Shown one piece after another: positions 33,642 through 42,761 of a stretch of DNA of 64,000 nt. The stretch comes from Janthinobacterium sp. 61 (GTDB taxonomy: Bacteria > Pseudomonadota > Gammaproteobacteria > Burkholderiales > Burkholderiaceae_D). Position 1 is the first letter of the stretch. Each line of letters starts with the position of its first letter. The stretch covers positions 3,782,001 through 3,846,000 of the forward strand of contig NZ_PJMQ01000001.1 of assembly GCF_002846335.1 (NCBI RefSeq), read 5' to 3'. A model generated the notes under the pieces. It did not search any database, was not told the origin of the DNA, and saw nothing but the letters and a program-made list of their open reading frames with translations. The translations under genes and the position numbers were made by a program.

Positions 33642-36455
33642 ATGAAACCGATCAAACTGTTGGCCATTCCCGCCCTGATGCTGTCGCTGTACGGCGCCCC
33701 GCTCACCCTCGCCCACGCCGCCGGTGCGGCCGCCGCGACCGCAGCCACGGCCGTGCCAGATGTTGCCTACGAAAAATACACGCTGCCGAATGGCCTCGAC
33801 GTGATCCTGGTGGAAGACCATAAATTGCCCGTCACGGCCGTCAATGTCTGGTATCACGTGGGTCCCGCGAATGAAGCGCCGGGGCTGACGGGCTTTGCGC
33901 ATTTGTTCGAGCACATGATGTTTGCCGCCACCAAGCATGTGCCGCGCGGCATGGCCGACCAGTTGCTGGAAGGCGCGGGCGCCACCGATTCGAACGGCAG
34001 CACGGATTTCGACCGTACCAATTATTTCGACACGGTGCCGTCGAACCAACTGGAACTGGCCCTGTGGGCCCATTCCGACCGCATGGGCTATCTGCTGGAC
34101 GTACTCGACCAGACGGCGCTGACAAACCAGCAGGACGTGGTGCGCAACGAACGCCGACAGAGCGTGGAAAATGCGCCCTATGGCATCGTGCAGGAAGCCT
34201 TGTACCACCAGCTGTTCCCGAAAACCCACCCGTATTACGCCAGCGTCATCGGTTCGCATGCGGATATCCAGAATGCCAAACTGGCCGACATCAAGGAATT
34301 CTTTACCAAATACTATGGTCCCAACAACGCCAGCCTGGTGATCGCCGGCGATATCGACAAGGCGAAGACCAAGGAACTGGTCAACAAATACTTTGGCAGC
34401 TTCAAGAGCGGCCCCGCCGTGGCCAAGCCCGATGTCGTGACGCCGCCCATCACGCAGGAACGCAGAGTCGTGGTGCAGGACCGGGTCGAGTTGCCGCGCG
34501 TCTTCATGGCCTGGCTGACGCCGTCCGCCTACGCCAAGGATGACGCGGAACTGTCGATGGCCGCGCAAATCCTGGCCGGCGGCAAGTCCAGCCGCCTGTA
34601 CAAATCCCTGGTGTACGACAAGCAGATAGCGCAGGACGTGGGCGCCAACCAGAGTTCGAACGCCCTCACCTCCGTGTTTACCATCGACGTGACGGCCCGT
34701 CCCGGCCACCAGCCCGAGGAAATCGAGCAAGCCATGCAGGCGGAGCTGGAGCAGTTGCGTGCCAAGGGCCCCACCGAGAAGGAAATCGAGCGGGCCCGCA
34801 ACAGCATCGAGACCGCCATGCTGAGCCAGGTGGAAAAAGTGGGTGGCAACGCCAACATGATGAACCAGTACAACCAGTACCTGGGCGACCCCGGCTACCT
34901 GGGCAAGGATATCGAACGCTACCGCCAGGTGACGGCGGCCGGCGTAAAGCGCGCCGTCGACACCTACCTGAAAAACCAGGCGCGCGTGGTCGTGTATGGC
35001 GTGCCGGGCACGCCGGACCTGGGCGCGGAAGTGGCGACACCGGCACCGGGCAAGGTCAAGGCGGCGCCAGGCACGGCCATCAATGCGGACGAGCCATGGC
35101 GCAGTACCGTGCCGAAAGCCGGTCCGGCGCCGAAGATCGTGCTGCCGCAAGCGACGTCCTTCACCCTGAGCAATGGCTTGACGGTGATCCACAATTACAA
35201 CCCTGCCGTGCCGCTGGTGGCTAGCCAGCTGGTGGTGAAAAGCGGCTCGGGCGCCAATCCGCTGGCGCAGCCGGGCTTGTCGGGCTTTACGGCGCAAATG
35301 CTGCAGGAAGGCACTGCCACGCGCAGCGCGCCGCAGATCGCCGACGACGTGGCGCAACTGGGCGCTTTCCTGGGCACGGGTTCCGGTGCGGATGCCTCGT
35401 TCGCCCAGCTGACTTCGCTGAAAACCACGTTCCCGCAAGCGCTCGACGTGCTGGCCGATGTGGTGCAGCACCCGCAATTCCCCTCGGCCGAGGTGGAGCG
35501 CCAGCGCGCCAGCCGCATCGGCGAACTGGCGCAGCAGCGCGAAAACGCGGGGGCCGTGGCGGCCCGCGTGGAAGCGGCGGCCCTGTATGGTCCGCAACAT
35601 CCGTACGGCACCATCCAGCTGGGCACGGAAGCGGCGCTGAAGGCCACCAGCCGCGCCGACCTGCAGGCGTTCTGGCAGCAGCACTATGTACCCAACAATG
35701 CGGCCCTGATCGTCTCGGGCGATATCGGCGCCTCGGAATTGAAGGCCTTGGCCGAAGCCAAGTTCGGCAGCTGGAAGGCTGGCACGGTGGCGCCGTCCGT
35801 GACAGCGGCGCCGGCCACGACGAAAGCCAGGCTGATCCTGGTCGACAAGCCGGGCGCGCCGCAGACGGCCGTGCGCCTGTCGACCATCGCCGTGGCCCGC
35901 ACGACGCCCGACTATGCGCCGCTGCAAGTGATGAATGCGGCGCTGGGCGGCTTGTTTACGAGCCGGCTGAGTAATAACTTGCGCGAAGAGAAGGGCTACA
36001 CGTATGGCGTGCGCTCGCAATTCCAGTACCGTAGCCAGCCGGGACCGTTCTCCATCGCGGCAGGGGTACGCACCGACGTGACGGGTCCGGCCGTGTCGGA
36101 AACCTTCAAGGAAATCCGCGCCATGATCGCCAAGCCGTTAACGGCCAAGGAATTGTCGAATGCGCGCAATTCGCAGGTGCTGTCGCTGCCGGGCCAGTTC
36201 GAGACGAATGCCAGCATCAGTGCCAGCATGGCCAATGTGTATATCTACGGCCTGGGCCTGGACTACTACGCGACCCTGCCGCAGCGCTTTGCGGGCGTGA
36301 CGGACAAGCAGGTGCAGCAGATAGCGAAGAAATACCTGCAGCCGGAAAAGCTGATCGTCATCGGCGTGGGCGACAAGGCGAAGATCGCCCCGCAATTGAG
36401 CAAACTCAAACTGGCACCCGTGGAATTGCGCGACGCGGAGGGTAACGTCAAGTGA
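33642..36455 (+). CDS. M16 family metallopeptidase, two-domain periplasmic form
   Basis: A 937-residue zinc peptidase of the insulinase/pitrilysin clan. The signal peptide (MKPIKLLAIPALMLSLYG...AHAAG) directs export. The N-terminal M16 domain has the inverted zinc motif HLFEH (residues 87-91) and the expected downstream acidic ligand region (NERRQSVENAPYG). The C-terminal M16 domain (about 500-930) lacks HxxEH, as is usual for the structural half. These proteins degrade peptides in the periplasm. The gene appears monocistronic and is followed by a long imperfect palindrome (36462-36529). Confidence 0.92.
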   Translation: MKPIKLLAIPALMLSLYGAPLTLAHAAGAAAATAATAVPDVAYEKYTLPNGLDVILVEDHKLPVTAVNVWYHVGPANEAPGLTGFAHLFEHMMFAATKHVPRGMADQLLEGAGATDSNGSTDFDRTNYFDTVPSNQLELALWAHSDRMGYLLDVLDQTALTNQQDVVRNERRQSVENAPYGIVQEALYHQLFPKTHPYYASVIGSHADIQNAKLADIKEFFTKYYGPNNASLVIAGDIDKAKTKELVNKYFGSFKSGPAVAKPDVVTPPITQERRVVVQDRVELPRVFMAWLTPSAYAKDDAELSMAAQILAGGKSSRLYKSLVYDKQIAQDVGANQSSNALTSVFTIDVTARPGHQPEEIEQAMQAELEQLRAKGPTEKEIERARNSIETAMLSQVEKVGGNANMMNQYNQYLGDPGYLGKDIERYRQVTAAGVKRAVDTYLKNQARVVVYGVPGTPDLGAEVATPAPGKVKAAPGTAINADEPWRSTVPKAGPAPKIVLPQATSFTLSNGLTVIHNYNPAVPLVASQLVVKSGSGANPLAQPGLSGFTAQMLQEGTATRSAPQIADDVAQLGAFLGTGSGADASFAQLTSLKTTFPQALDVLADVVQHPQFPSAEVERQRASRIGELAQQRENAGAVAARVEAAALYGPQHPYGTIQLGTEAALKATSRADLQAFWQQHYVPNNAALIVSGDIGASELKALAEAKFGSWKAGTVAPSVTAAPATTKARLILVDKPGAPQTAVRLSTIAVARTTPDYAPLQVMNAALGGLFTSRLSNNLREEKGYTYGVRSQFQYRSQPGPFSIAAGVRTDVTGPAVSETFKEIRAMIAKPLTAKELSNARNSQVLSLPGQFETNASISASMANVYIYGLGLDYYATLPQRFAGVTDKQVQQIAKKYLQPEKLIVIGVGDKAKIAPQLSKLKLAPVELRDAEGNVK

Positions 36456-36461
36456 TACTGA

Positions 36462-36529
36462 TGGGGCTAGTCCCGTCAGGGGAATGTGTCCCAATGGGAC
36501 GCATGCCGATTCCGAAGGAACTGGCCCCA
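36462..36529. repeat. 68-base imperfect palindrome (REP-like element)
   Basis: Outer arms TGGGGCTAGTCC and GGAACTGGCCCCA pair with one wobble and one mismatch; the core GTCCC-AAT-GGGAC (36488-36500) is perfect, extended by ATG/CAT on its sides. The inner part has decayed. Its arms resemble the 832-858 palindrome. It lies between converging genes and could also act as a terminator, but has no T-tract. Confidence 0.55.
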
Positions 36530-36540
36530 CATATCAAAGC

Positions 36541-36942
36541 TCAGCGGCGCTTGAACAGCGCCAGCTTGTCGATGAACGCCGCCACGGCCACGCCGGCCGT
36601 GTAGGCGATCAAGTCGGCCCAGCCGAAGGTGGAACCCAGTACCAGGTGACCCAGGGGATGCGCGCGCAGCTCGACGATCCATGGCGCCTGGACCAACTGG
36701 CCACATTCGACGGCAAAGCAGATCAGCAGCGAAGTCAGCGCCAGCTGCCACGTGCGCATGCGCGTGGCGATCGCGCCCAGGGCAAAGACGATCATCATGG
36801 CCCACAGGGCGTCGCCCGGATATTTGCCGAGCGCGGCGGGAAGGAATTGGGGATAAGCGCGCGAGGCCAGGCCCAGCGCGATGACAGCCACGGTTGCGCC
36901 CACCTGCAGCAGGCGGCGGCGTTCAGGTTTTACCAGGAACAT
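36541..36942 (-). CDS. DUF2809 (YjgA-like) small membrane protein
   Basis: A 133-residue protein with four hydrophobic helices. The block GLASRAYPQFLPAALGKYPG followed by DALWAMMIVFALG is the DUF2809 signature. RefSeq names this family YjgA-like (ribosomal maturation), but the link is by name and its role is not established. The likely start is the ATG at 36942 (MFLVKPERRR) with TGGA upstream; longer in-frame sequence upstream to 37206 is unsupported. It is convergent with the M16 gene. Confidence 0.78.
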   Translation of the reverse strand: MFLVKPERRRLLQVGATVAVIALGLASRAYPQFLPAALGKYPGDALWAMMIVFALGAIATRMRTWQLALTSLLICFAVECGQLVQAPWIVELRAHPLGHLVLGSTFGWADLIAYTAGVAVAAFIDKLALFKRR

Positions 36943-37085
36943 ATTTCCATTCAAAGACACAATTCGGGCCGAACCATTGCGGCCCGTCCGATATTGTACT
37001 GCGCCTGCCGTGCCAGCCTGGCGCATATTTCGCCATGGCAAGTTCAACCGGCACCCTTGCGCTGCACCGCCGGGCGGGACAACGC

Positions 37086-38018
37086 TCAGTCGCCCAGGCC
37101 CGCGTACAAGGCCGTGCTCAGGTAGCGCTCGCCAAACGACGGGATGATGGTGACGATGGTCTTGCCCGCGTTTTCCGGACGCTGCGCCACTTGCAGGGCA
37201 GCCCACAGGGCGGCGCCCGACGAGATGCCGACCAGCAAGCCTTCATCGCTGGCGGCCAGACGCGCCGTGGCGAAGGCATCGTCGTTCTTGACGCACATGA
37301 TTTCGTCGTAGATGGCCGTGTTGAGTATCTGCGGCACGAAACCGGCGCCGATGCCCTGGATTGGGTGCGGCCCTTTCGTGCCTTTCGACAGCATCGGCGA
37401 CGCTTCCGGTTCCACGGCAATCACTTGCAGACCAGGCTTGCGTTCCTTCAGCACCTCGCCGATGCCGGTGATCGTGCCGCCCGTGCCCACGCCGGCGACG
37501 ACGATATCGACTTGACCATCCGTGTCGCGCCAGATTTCCTCGGCCGTGGTGGCGCGGTGGATGGCGGGATTGGCGGGATTGTTGAATTGCTGCAGCATCA
37601 GGTAGCGCGGATCGGCCGCGACCATTTCCTCGGCCTTGCGGATGGCGCCCAGCATGCCTTCGCTGCCGGGCGTGAGCACCAGTTCGGCGCCATAGGCGCG
37701 CAGCAGGATGCGCCGCTCGCGGCTCATGGTGTCGGGCATGACGAGGGTGCAGCGGTAGCCGCGTGCGGCGCACACCATGGCCAGCGCGATGCCCGTATTG
37801 CCGCTGGTAGGCTCGACGATGACGGTATCGGAATGGATCTTGCCCGCCGCTTCAGCAGCGACGATCATGGACAGGCCGATGCGGTCCTTGACGCTGTGGG
37901 CGGGATTGTAGAATTCGAGTTTGGCCAGGATGGTGGCCACGCTGCCGGCGGCGATGCGGTTGATGCGCACCAGGGGGGTGTTGCCGATCAGTTCAGTGAC
38001 GTCGTTGGCGATGTTCAT
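37086..38018 (-). CDS. cysK: Cysteine synthase A (O-acetylserine sulfhydrylase)
   Basis: A 310-residue PLP enzyme that makes cysteine from O-acetylserine and sulfide. The PLP lysine is Lys44 in [11 protein letters not shown]; the substrate loop PTSGNTG, the PLP phosphate loop GTGGTITG and ISSGAA near the end are all present. The C-terminus ends YAGLGD. ATG 38018 ([12 protein letters not shown]) has GGAG upstream; the longer in-frame region to 38114 is not conserved. The FKBP gene lies 96 bases upstream on the same strand. Confidence 0.94.
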   Translation of the reverse strand: MNIANDVTELIGNTPLVRINRIAAGSVATILAKLEFYNPAHSVKDRIGLSMIVAAEAAGKIHSDTVIVEPTSGNTGIALAMVCAARGYRCTLVMPDTMSRERRILLRAYGAELVLTPGSEGMLGAIRKAEEMVAADPRYLMLQQFNNPANPAIHRATTAEEIWRDTDGQVDIVVAGVGTGGTITGIGEVLKERKPGLQVIAVEPEASPMLSKGTKGPHPIQGIGAGFVPQILNTAIYDEIMCVKNDDAFATARLAASDEGLLVGISSGAALWAALQVAQRPENAGKTIVTIIPSFGERYLSTALYAGLGD

Positions 38019-38114
38019 GGAAGCAATCTCCGCTATTTCAAGAAACCCCAGTCTACCGCGTTTCAGAGCGCTGATGGCAGCAGCGCGAGCATGCGCCGCC
38101 GCCAAAGTGAACAA

Positions 38115-38579
38115 TTACTTAACGTCCAGCAATTCCACGTCGAAGATCAGTGCCGAGTTCGGCGGAATGTCGCCATTGCCGGCGCCGCGCGAGCCATAGG
38201 CCAGCTCGCCTGGAATGATCAGGGTGCGCTTGCCGCCCACTTTCATGCCCGCCACGCCCTGGTCCCAGCCCTTGATGACCATGCCCTTGCCAAGCGGGAA
38301 GTCAAACGGGCCACGGCCCACGGAGCTGTCGAACTTCTTGCCGCGCGAATCTTTCGCCAAGGGACGGTACAACCAGCCCGTGTAGTGCACGGTGACGTTA
38401 CTGCCGACGGACGCTTCCTTGCCCGTACCGACCTTGTTGTCGATCAGAATCAATTTATCGGCGACAGGGCCAGGGCTCAGCGAGACGGCGGAGGCGGGAA
38501 CAGGCGCTGGCGCCTGTGCCTGCGCCAGCGACGCGGCGACGGAGCAGATCAGGGCAAACAAAACGGAGCTACGCGTCAT
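38115..38579 (-). CDS. FKBP-type peptidyl-prolyl cis-trans isomerase, secreted
   Basis: A 154-residue protein with a signal peptide (MTRSSVLFALICSVAASLAQAQA) and one FKBP domain (about residues 45-154): VTVHYTGWL, FDSSVGRG, VIKGWDQGVAGMKVGGKR, LIIPGELAYG, and IPPNSALIFDVELL. It speeds proline isomerisation, presumably in the periplasm. Start at ATG 38579; the upstream in-frame extension to 38660 lacks family support. Divergent from thpR. Confidence 0.92.
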   Translation of the reverse strand: MTRSSVLFALICSVAASLAQAQAPAPVPASAVSLSPGPVADKLILIDNKVGTGKEASVGSNVTVHYTGWLYRPLAKDSRGKKFDSSVGRGPFDFPLGKGMVIKGWDQGVAGMKVGGKRTLIIPGELAYGSRGAGNGDIPPNSALIFDVELLDVK

Positions 38580-38673
38580 GATGTATTCTTTCAGTGAGTT
38601 TCGGTGAGATCCCTGGCCAGCCAACCGGCAGGGAATGCCAATAATAGCAAACCGCTGCAACGATAGGAAAAAC

Positions 38674-39192
38674 TTGTCGCCCGATACACATTGTCCCCGT
38701 CTGTTTTACGCCCTGTGGCCCGACGCGGCCACGCGCGCGGCATTGGCCGCCTGGCAGGCACCCTTGCAAGGCAAGCCCGTGCGCGCAGAGAAACTGCACC
38801 TGACCCTGGCCTTCCTGGGGCAGCGCCCGGCCAGCGCTATGCCGGCCCTGCAAGAGCTACTGGGGCACTTGCCGGCGCGCGCCATGCCCCTGGTATTCGA
38901 TCACGCCAGCCACTTCCCCCAGCTGGCGCTAGCCTGGGCCGCGCTGGCGCAGGCCTCGCCCGCCTTGCTGGACTTGCGCGCTGCCTGCATGCACGGCTTG
39001 GCAGAACAGGGACTGGCGCCCCGCTTCGAGCACGACCGTTTTACGCCGCACGTGACCCTGGCGCGCCAGGCGCCGCCGCCAGCCAGCCAGGACTTCGCGC
39101 CCATCGCCTGGCAGGCGGACGAACTGGTGCTGGTGGAATCGATCAAGAGCAGCGGCGACTATCGCATCCTGGCCAGCCGCAAGCTGACCTAA
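38674..39192 (+). CDS. thpR: RNA 2',3'-cyclic phosphodiesterase
   Basis: A 172-residue 2H phosphoesterase. Both catalytic motifs are visible: HLTLAFLG and, about 90 residues later, HVTLAR (HxTx twice). The family hydrolyses 2',3'-cyclic RNA ends and also shows ligase-like activity in vitro. The most likely start is TTG 38674 with AGGA at 38665-38668; the ATG at 38635 has no SD. It ends just before the converging tcdA. Confidence 0.88.
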   Translation: MSPDTHCPRLFYALWPDAATRAALAAWQAPLQGKPVRAEKLHLTLAFLGQRPASAMPALQELLGHLPARAMPLVFDHASHFPQLALAWAALAQASPALLDLRAACMHGLAEQGLAPRFEHDRFTPHVTLARQAPPPASQDFAPIAWQADELVLVESIKSSGDYRILASRKLT

Positions 39193-39202
39193 ACAGCGCG
39201 AC

Positions 39203-40060
39203 TTAGGCGGCGTCCGGCACTGGCACTGGCACCGCGGCAAGCTTGTCCTGACGCAAGCTTTTCAGCGCATGGGCAGCCGCCACCATGCCGAAGCTGGCCG
39301 TCACCACCACGCTGGAACCGAAACCGGCGCAATTCAAGCCCGTCACGCCGGCAGGCGTGCTGCCATCGATGGCGCACGCTTCGGCACTCTCGGGCGTGCT
39401 CAACGGTTCCATGGAAAACACGGCGTCGACGTTGAATTTGTTTTTCACGCCACGGGGGAAACCATATTCCGTGCGCAACAGTTTGCGTACTCGCTTGAGC
39501 AGCGGTTCCTGCTCCGTTTTCGACAAATCGCGCACGGCGATCAGGGTCGGGTCCGTCTGCCCGCCCGCGCTGCCGATGGTCAGCATGGGAATGTTGCGCG
39601 CGCGGCAATACGCGATCACGGCCGCTTTCGCCTTGGCATTGTCGATGGCGTCGATCAGGTAGTCGAAATCGCGCCCGCCCAGCAATTGCTCCAGGTTATC
39701 AGGGGTAATAAAATCCTCGATCTGCGTGACCTGGCAAAACGGGTTGATCAGTTCGATGCGCTCGGCCAGGGCTGTAATCTTGGCCTTGCCGATGGTGTCG
39801 CTCATGGCCTGGATCTGGCGATTGATGTTCGATTCGGCAACATTATCGAGGTCGATCAGGGTCAGGCGGCCGATGGCGCTGCGCGCCAGCGCTTCGACGA
39901 TCCAGGAACCGACCCCGCCCACGCCGATCACACCCACATGGGCGGCGCGGAAGCGCGCCAACGCGGGGGCGCCATACAGGCGGGCTATGCCGCCGAAACG
40001 CCGTTCAAAATCGATCTCGGTCAAGTCCATGGAAATTAGTTCATTGGTGGAGGTATGCAT
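39203..40060 (-). CDS. tcdA: tRNA threonylcarbamoyladenosine dehydratase
   Basis: A 285-residue ThiF/MoeB-like ATPase that converts t6A37 to cyclic t6A in tRNAs that read ANN codons. It shows the adenylation-type motifs VIGVGGVGSWIVEALARS (Rossmann), LIDLDNVAESNINRQ and DAIDNAKAKAAVIAYCR, as in E. coli TcdA. Start could be ATG 40060 or ATG 40030 (MDLTEIDFERRFG); neither SD is decisive. The Sua5-type enzyme that makes t6A is also in this window at 46425-47444. Confidence 0.92.
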   Translation of the reverse strand: MHTSTNELISMDLTEIDFERRFGGIARLYGAPALARFRAAHVGVIGVGGVGSWIVEALARSAIGRLTLIDLDNVAESNINRQIQAMSDTIGKAKITALAERIELINPFCQVTQIEDFITPDNLEQLLGGRDFDYLIDAIDNAKAKAAVIAYCRARNIPMLTIGSAGGQTDPTLIAVRDLSKTEQEPLLKRVRKLLRTEYGFPRGVKNKFNVDAVFSMEPLSTPESAEACAIDGSTPAGVTGLNCAGFGSSVVVTASFGMVAAAHALKSLRQDKLAAVPVPVPDAA

Positions 40061-40172
40061 GGCGCCATTTTAACGGACACTGCGCAGGCAGATATTCTAA
40101 AATAGCCGAATTGACACAGCGACAAGAGCAACTGTCGCCGCGCCCCCACACCGCCCACCACGAGAACTTGCC

Positions 40173-41372
40173 ATGACCTCTCCCCTGTTCGACTCAGTTC
40201 CCGGCTTTGACCAGCCCATCGCCGTGCTCAAGCATTGCCACGACAAGATCCGCAAGCAACTGACGACCCTGCAAAACCTGCTGGGCCACCTGGGACAGCA
40301 TGGCAACACGGCGGAAGCGCAACAGGCGGCCAAGGCAGTGTTGCAATATTTCAATAAAGCCGCCCATTTGCACCATGACGATGAAGAACAGGACCTGATG
40401 CCCATGTTGCAGGCGACGGCCACGGGCGACGACGCGGCCCTGCTTGCGACCCTGGTGCCGGAAATCCTGGCCGACCACCAGCGCATGGACCAGGCCTGGC
40501 TGACCCTGCGCCCGGAACTCGACGCCATCGCGGCCGGCACGAACTCGCAGCTGTCGCACGATGGCGTGCGCGACTACGTGGCCGCCTACCAGGCCCACAT
40601 GGCCAAGGAAGAAGGACAACTGGCGCCCATGGCCAAGCGCCTGTTCAGCGCGCAGCAGATGGAGCAGCTTGGCACAGCCATGCAGCGCCGCCGAGGCATC
40701 GTGCCGGATGCGCCTGAAGTGCCGGACGCAGCCGCCGTACTGGCAGCCATGCGCACCGATTACGTGCAATCGAGCCTGAGCGAGACCGATGTGCTGGCAG
40801 ATCCCATCGCCCAGTTCCAGAAATGGTTTGCCGAGGCCGTCAAGGCCCAGGTGATGGAACCGAATGCGATGGACTTGTCCACCGTCAGTCCCGACGGCAA
40901 GCCCAGCTCACGCATCGTGCTGATCAAGCAGTTCGACGAGCGCGGCTTTACCTGGTACACGAATTACAACAGCGACAAGGGCCAGCAGCTCGAACACAAT
41001 CCGCACGCCGCCCTGCTGTTCTTCTGGCGCGAACTGGAGCGGCAAGTGCGCATCGAAGGCACGGTGGTGAAAACCACGGCTGCCGAGAGCGACGAGTATT
41101 TCAATGTGCGTCCCCTGCAAAGCCGCTTGTCGGCGATTGCCTCGCAGCAAAGTACGCCCATTGACAGCCGCGCCGCACTGGAAAGCAACTACGAGGCCGT
41201 CGCCGCCGCTCTCGGCGACACCCAGCCGCCGCGCCCAGCCCACTGGGGCGGCTACCGTTTGCAGCCGGAACGCATCGAATTCTGGCAGGGACGCCGCTCG
41301 CGCTTCCACGACCGCATCGTGTTTACGCGCGGTGCTGACGGGCAATGGAGCATGCAGCGCTTGCAACCATAA
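40173..41372 (+). CDS. pdxH: Hemerythrin-like domain fused to pyridoxamine 5'-phosphate oxidase
   Basis: A 399-residue protein. Residues about 1-165 are a hemerythrin/HHE four-helix bundle with a full set of metal ligand candidates: His23 (CHDKI), His68 and Glu72 (HHDDEE), His102 (DHQRMD), His142 and Glu146 (HMAKEE). Residues about 190-399 are a complete PdxH: MRTDYVQSSLSE, DPIAQFQKWF, SSRIVLIKQFDERGF, and the ending RLQPERIEFWQGRRSR with DRIVF. PdxH uses oxygen and FMN to make pyridoxal phosphate. Normal PdxH is about 210-220 residues, so the extra domain nearly doubles it. The ATG at 40173 is in line with the hemerythrin start. Confidence 0.9.
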   Translation: MTSPLFDSVPGFDQPIAVLKHCHDKIRKQLTTLQNLLGHLGQHGNTAEAQQAAKAVLQYFNKAAHLHHDDEEQDLMPMLQATATGDDAALLATLVPEILADHQRMDQAWLTLRPELDAIAAGTNSQLSHDGVRDYVAAYQAHMAKEEGQLAPMAKRLFSAQQMEQLGTAMQRRRGIVPDAPEVPDAAAVLAAMRTDYVQSSLSETDVLADPIAQFQKWFAEAVKAQVMEPNAMDLSTVSPDGKPSSRIVLIKQFDERGFTWYTNYNSDKGQQLEHNPHAALLFFWRELERQVRIEGTVVKTTAAESDEYFNVRPLQSRLSAIASQQSTPIDSRAALESNYEAVAAALGDTQPPRPAHWGGYRLQPERIEFWQGRRSRFHDRIVFTRGADGQWSMQRLQP

Positions 41373-41498
41373 GCGCGCAGTCAAGGCTGTGCAAAGCAAG
41401 CTGGTCAATATAGGTGTAGGCTATGAGGGTAGAAGTTACTAAATAACATTGTTTCTCAATTTGCAGCCCCAGCTGGGGCCGCTTCATTGGAGGCCATT

Positions 41499-42734
41499 TT
41501 GTTTGTACAAAACCAACTCAGGTCCTGGATCGCCAGCATTCGCAGCAAGACCGCCTTGCCGCTCCGCATAGAATTGTGGAATGGCCAGCATGTCGACCTG
41601 TCCAGCGAGGTGCCGCGCGTGACCATTCGTCTGCCGACAGTCGCCTCGGCCCGCTACCTGCTGAACCCCTCGCTGGCCAATCTGGGTTCGGCCTATGTGG
41701 AAGGCAATATCGAGGTCAAGGGCACGGCGATGGACATGATTTCCATCTGCAATGCCCTCGCCCGCAACACCCTGAAACCGGAAGGCAAGCTGGCCCGCAT
41801 CGTGCGCAGCTTTACGCACGACAAGAGCAAGGATGCCGAAGCCATCCGCTACCACTACGATGTGTCGAATGCCTTCTACGAGCAATTCCTCGACCCCGGC
41901 CTCGTGTATTCCTGCGCTTATTTTGAAGATGGCGATGAAACCCTGGCGCAGGCGCAAGTCAAGAAGATCGACCATATCCTGAAGAAAATCCAGCTGCAGC
42001 CGGGCCAGACCCTGCTCGATATCGGCTGCGGCTGGGGCGCGCTCGTCATCCGTGCCGCACAGCAATATGGCGCCCGCTGCGTGGGCGTGACCCTGTCGGA
42101 AAACCAGTACGCGCTGGCGCGCGAGCGCGTGGCGGCGGCCGGCCTGGCGCACCTGATCGATATCCGCCTGCAAGATTACCGCGACGTCACGGGCCAGTTC
42201 GACCGCATCACCAGCGTGGGCATGTTCGAGCACGTGGGCCTCAAACACTTGCCCGAATACTTTGCCATCATTAACAAGCTGCTGGCACCCGATGGCATGG
42301 CGATGAATCACGGCATCACCTCCACCGACCCGGACAATGGCGAAACGCCGTATGGCGGCGGGGAATTTATCGAGAAATATGTGTTTCCACACGGCGAACT
42401 GGCGCACATCGGCAATGTGCTCAAGACCATGCAGCAAGGGGGACTGGAAGTGCTGGACGTGGAAAACCTGCGGCGCCACTATGCGCGCACCTGCGCCCTG
42501 TGGACGGAGAATTTCGAAGCCAACGCCGAGCAAATTCGTCCGCTGGCGGGCGAACGGCGCTTCCGCATCTGGCACGTCTATCTGGCCGGCTGCGCCTATG
42601 CCTTCGAGCAAGATTTGATCAGCCTGTACCAGATCGTCTGCGTGAAGGCGGGAAGGCGTTCCACCAACCTGCCCTGGTCGCGCAACTACATGTATGCGCG
42701 CGATGCCAGGCCCGCGCCCGTGCTCACGACCTGA
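41499..42734 (+). CDS. Cyclopropane fatty acid synthase family methyltransferase
   Basis: An enzyme of about 411 residues that transfers a methylene from SAM to unsaturated phospholipid acyl chains. It shows the family start HYDVSNAFYEQFLD, the SAM site LDIGCGWGALVIRAA, TLSENQYALARERV and the MFEHVGLKHLPEYF motif. The best start is TTG 41499 with GGAGG at 41489-41493; an in-frame TTG at 41487 would place the SD inside the coding region. It is a good candidate for the cfa function but the class contains other lipid methyltransferases. Confidence 0.88.
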   Translation: MFVQNQLRSWIASIRSKTALPLRIELWNGQHVDLSSEVPRVTIRLPTVASARYLLNPSLANLGSAYVEGNIEVKGTAMDMISICNALARNTLKPEGKLARIVRSFTHDKSKDAEAIRYHYDVSNAFYEQFLDPGLVYSCAYFEDGDETLAQAQVKKIDHILKKIQLQPGQTLLDIGCGWGALVIRAAQQYGARCVGVTLSENQYALARERVAAAGLAHLIDIRLQDYRDVTGQFDRITSVGMFEHVGLKHLPEYFAIINKLLAPDGMAMNHGITSTDPDNGETPYGGGEFIEKYVFPHGELAHIGNVLKTMQQGGLEVLDVENLRRHYARTCALWTENFEANAEQIRPLAGERRFRIWHVYLAGCAYAFEQDLISLYQIVCVKAGRRSTNLPWSRNYMYARDARPAPVLTT

Positions 42735-42761
42735 CAGGCGCGCGCGGCGCTGGAGGCTGCC

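Noticed and set aside
33462..36020. 852-residue open frame opposite the M16 peptidase gene
   Set aside because: Antisense shadow; no start signal or recognisable domain.
36894..38597. 567-residue frame opposite cysK and the FKBP gene
   Set aside because: It spans two real genes and their gap in antisense; no family features.
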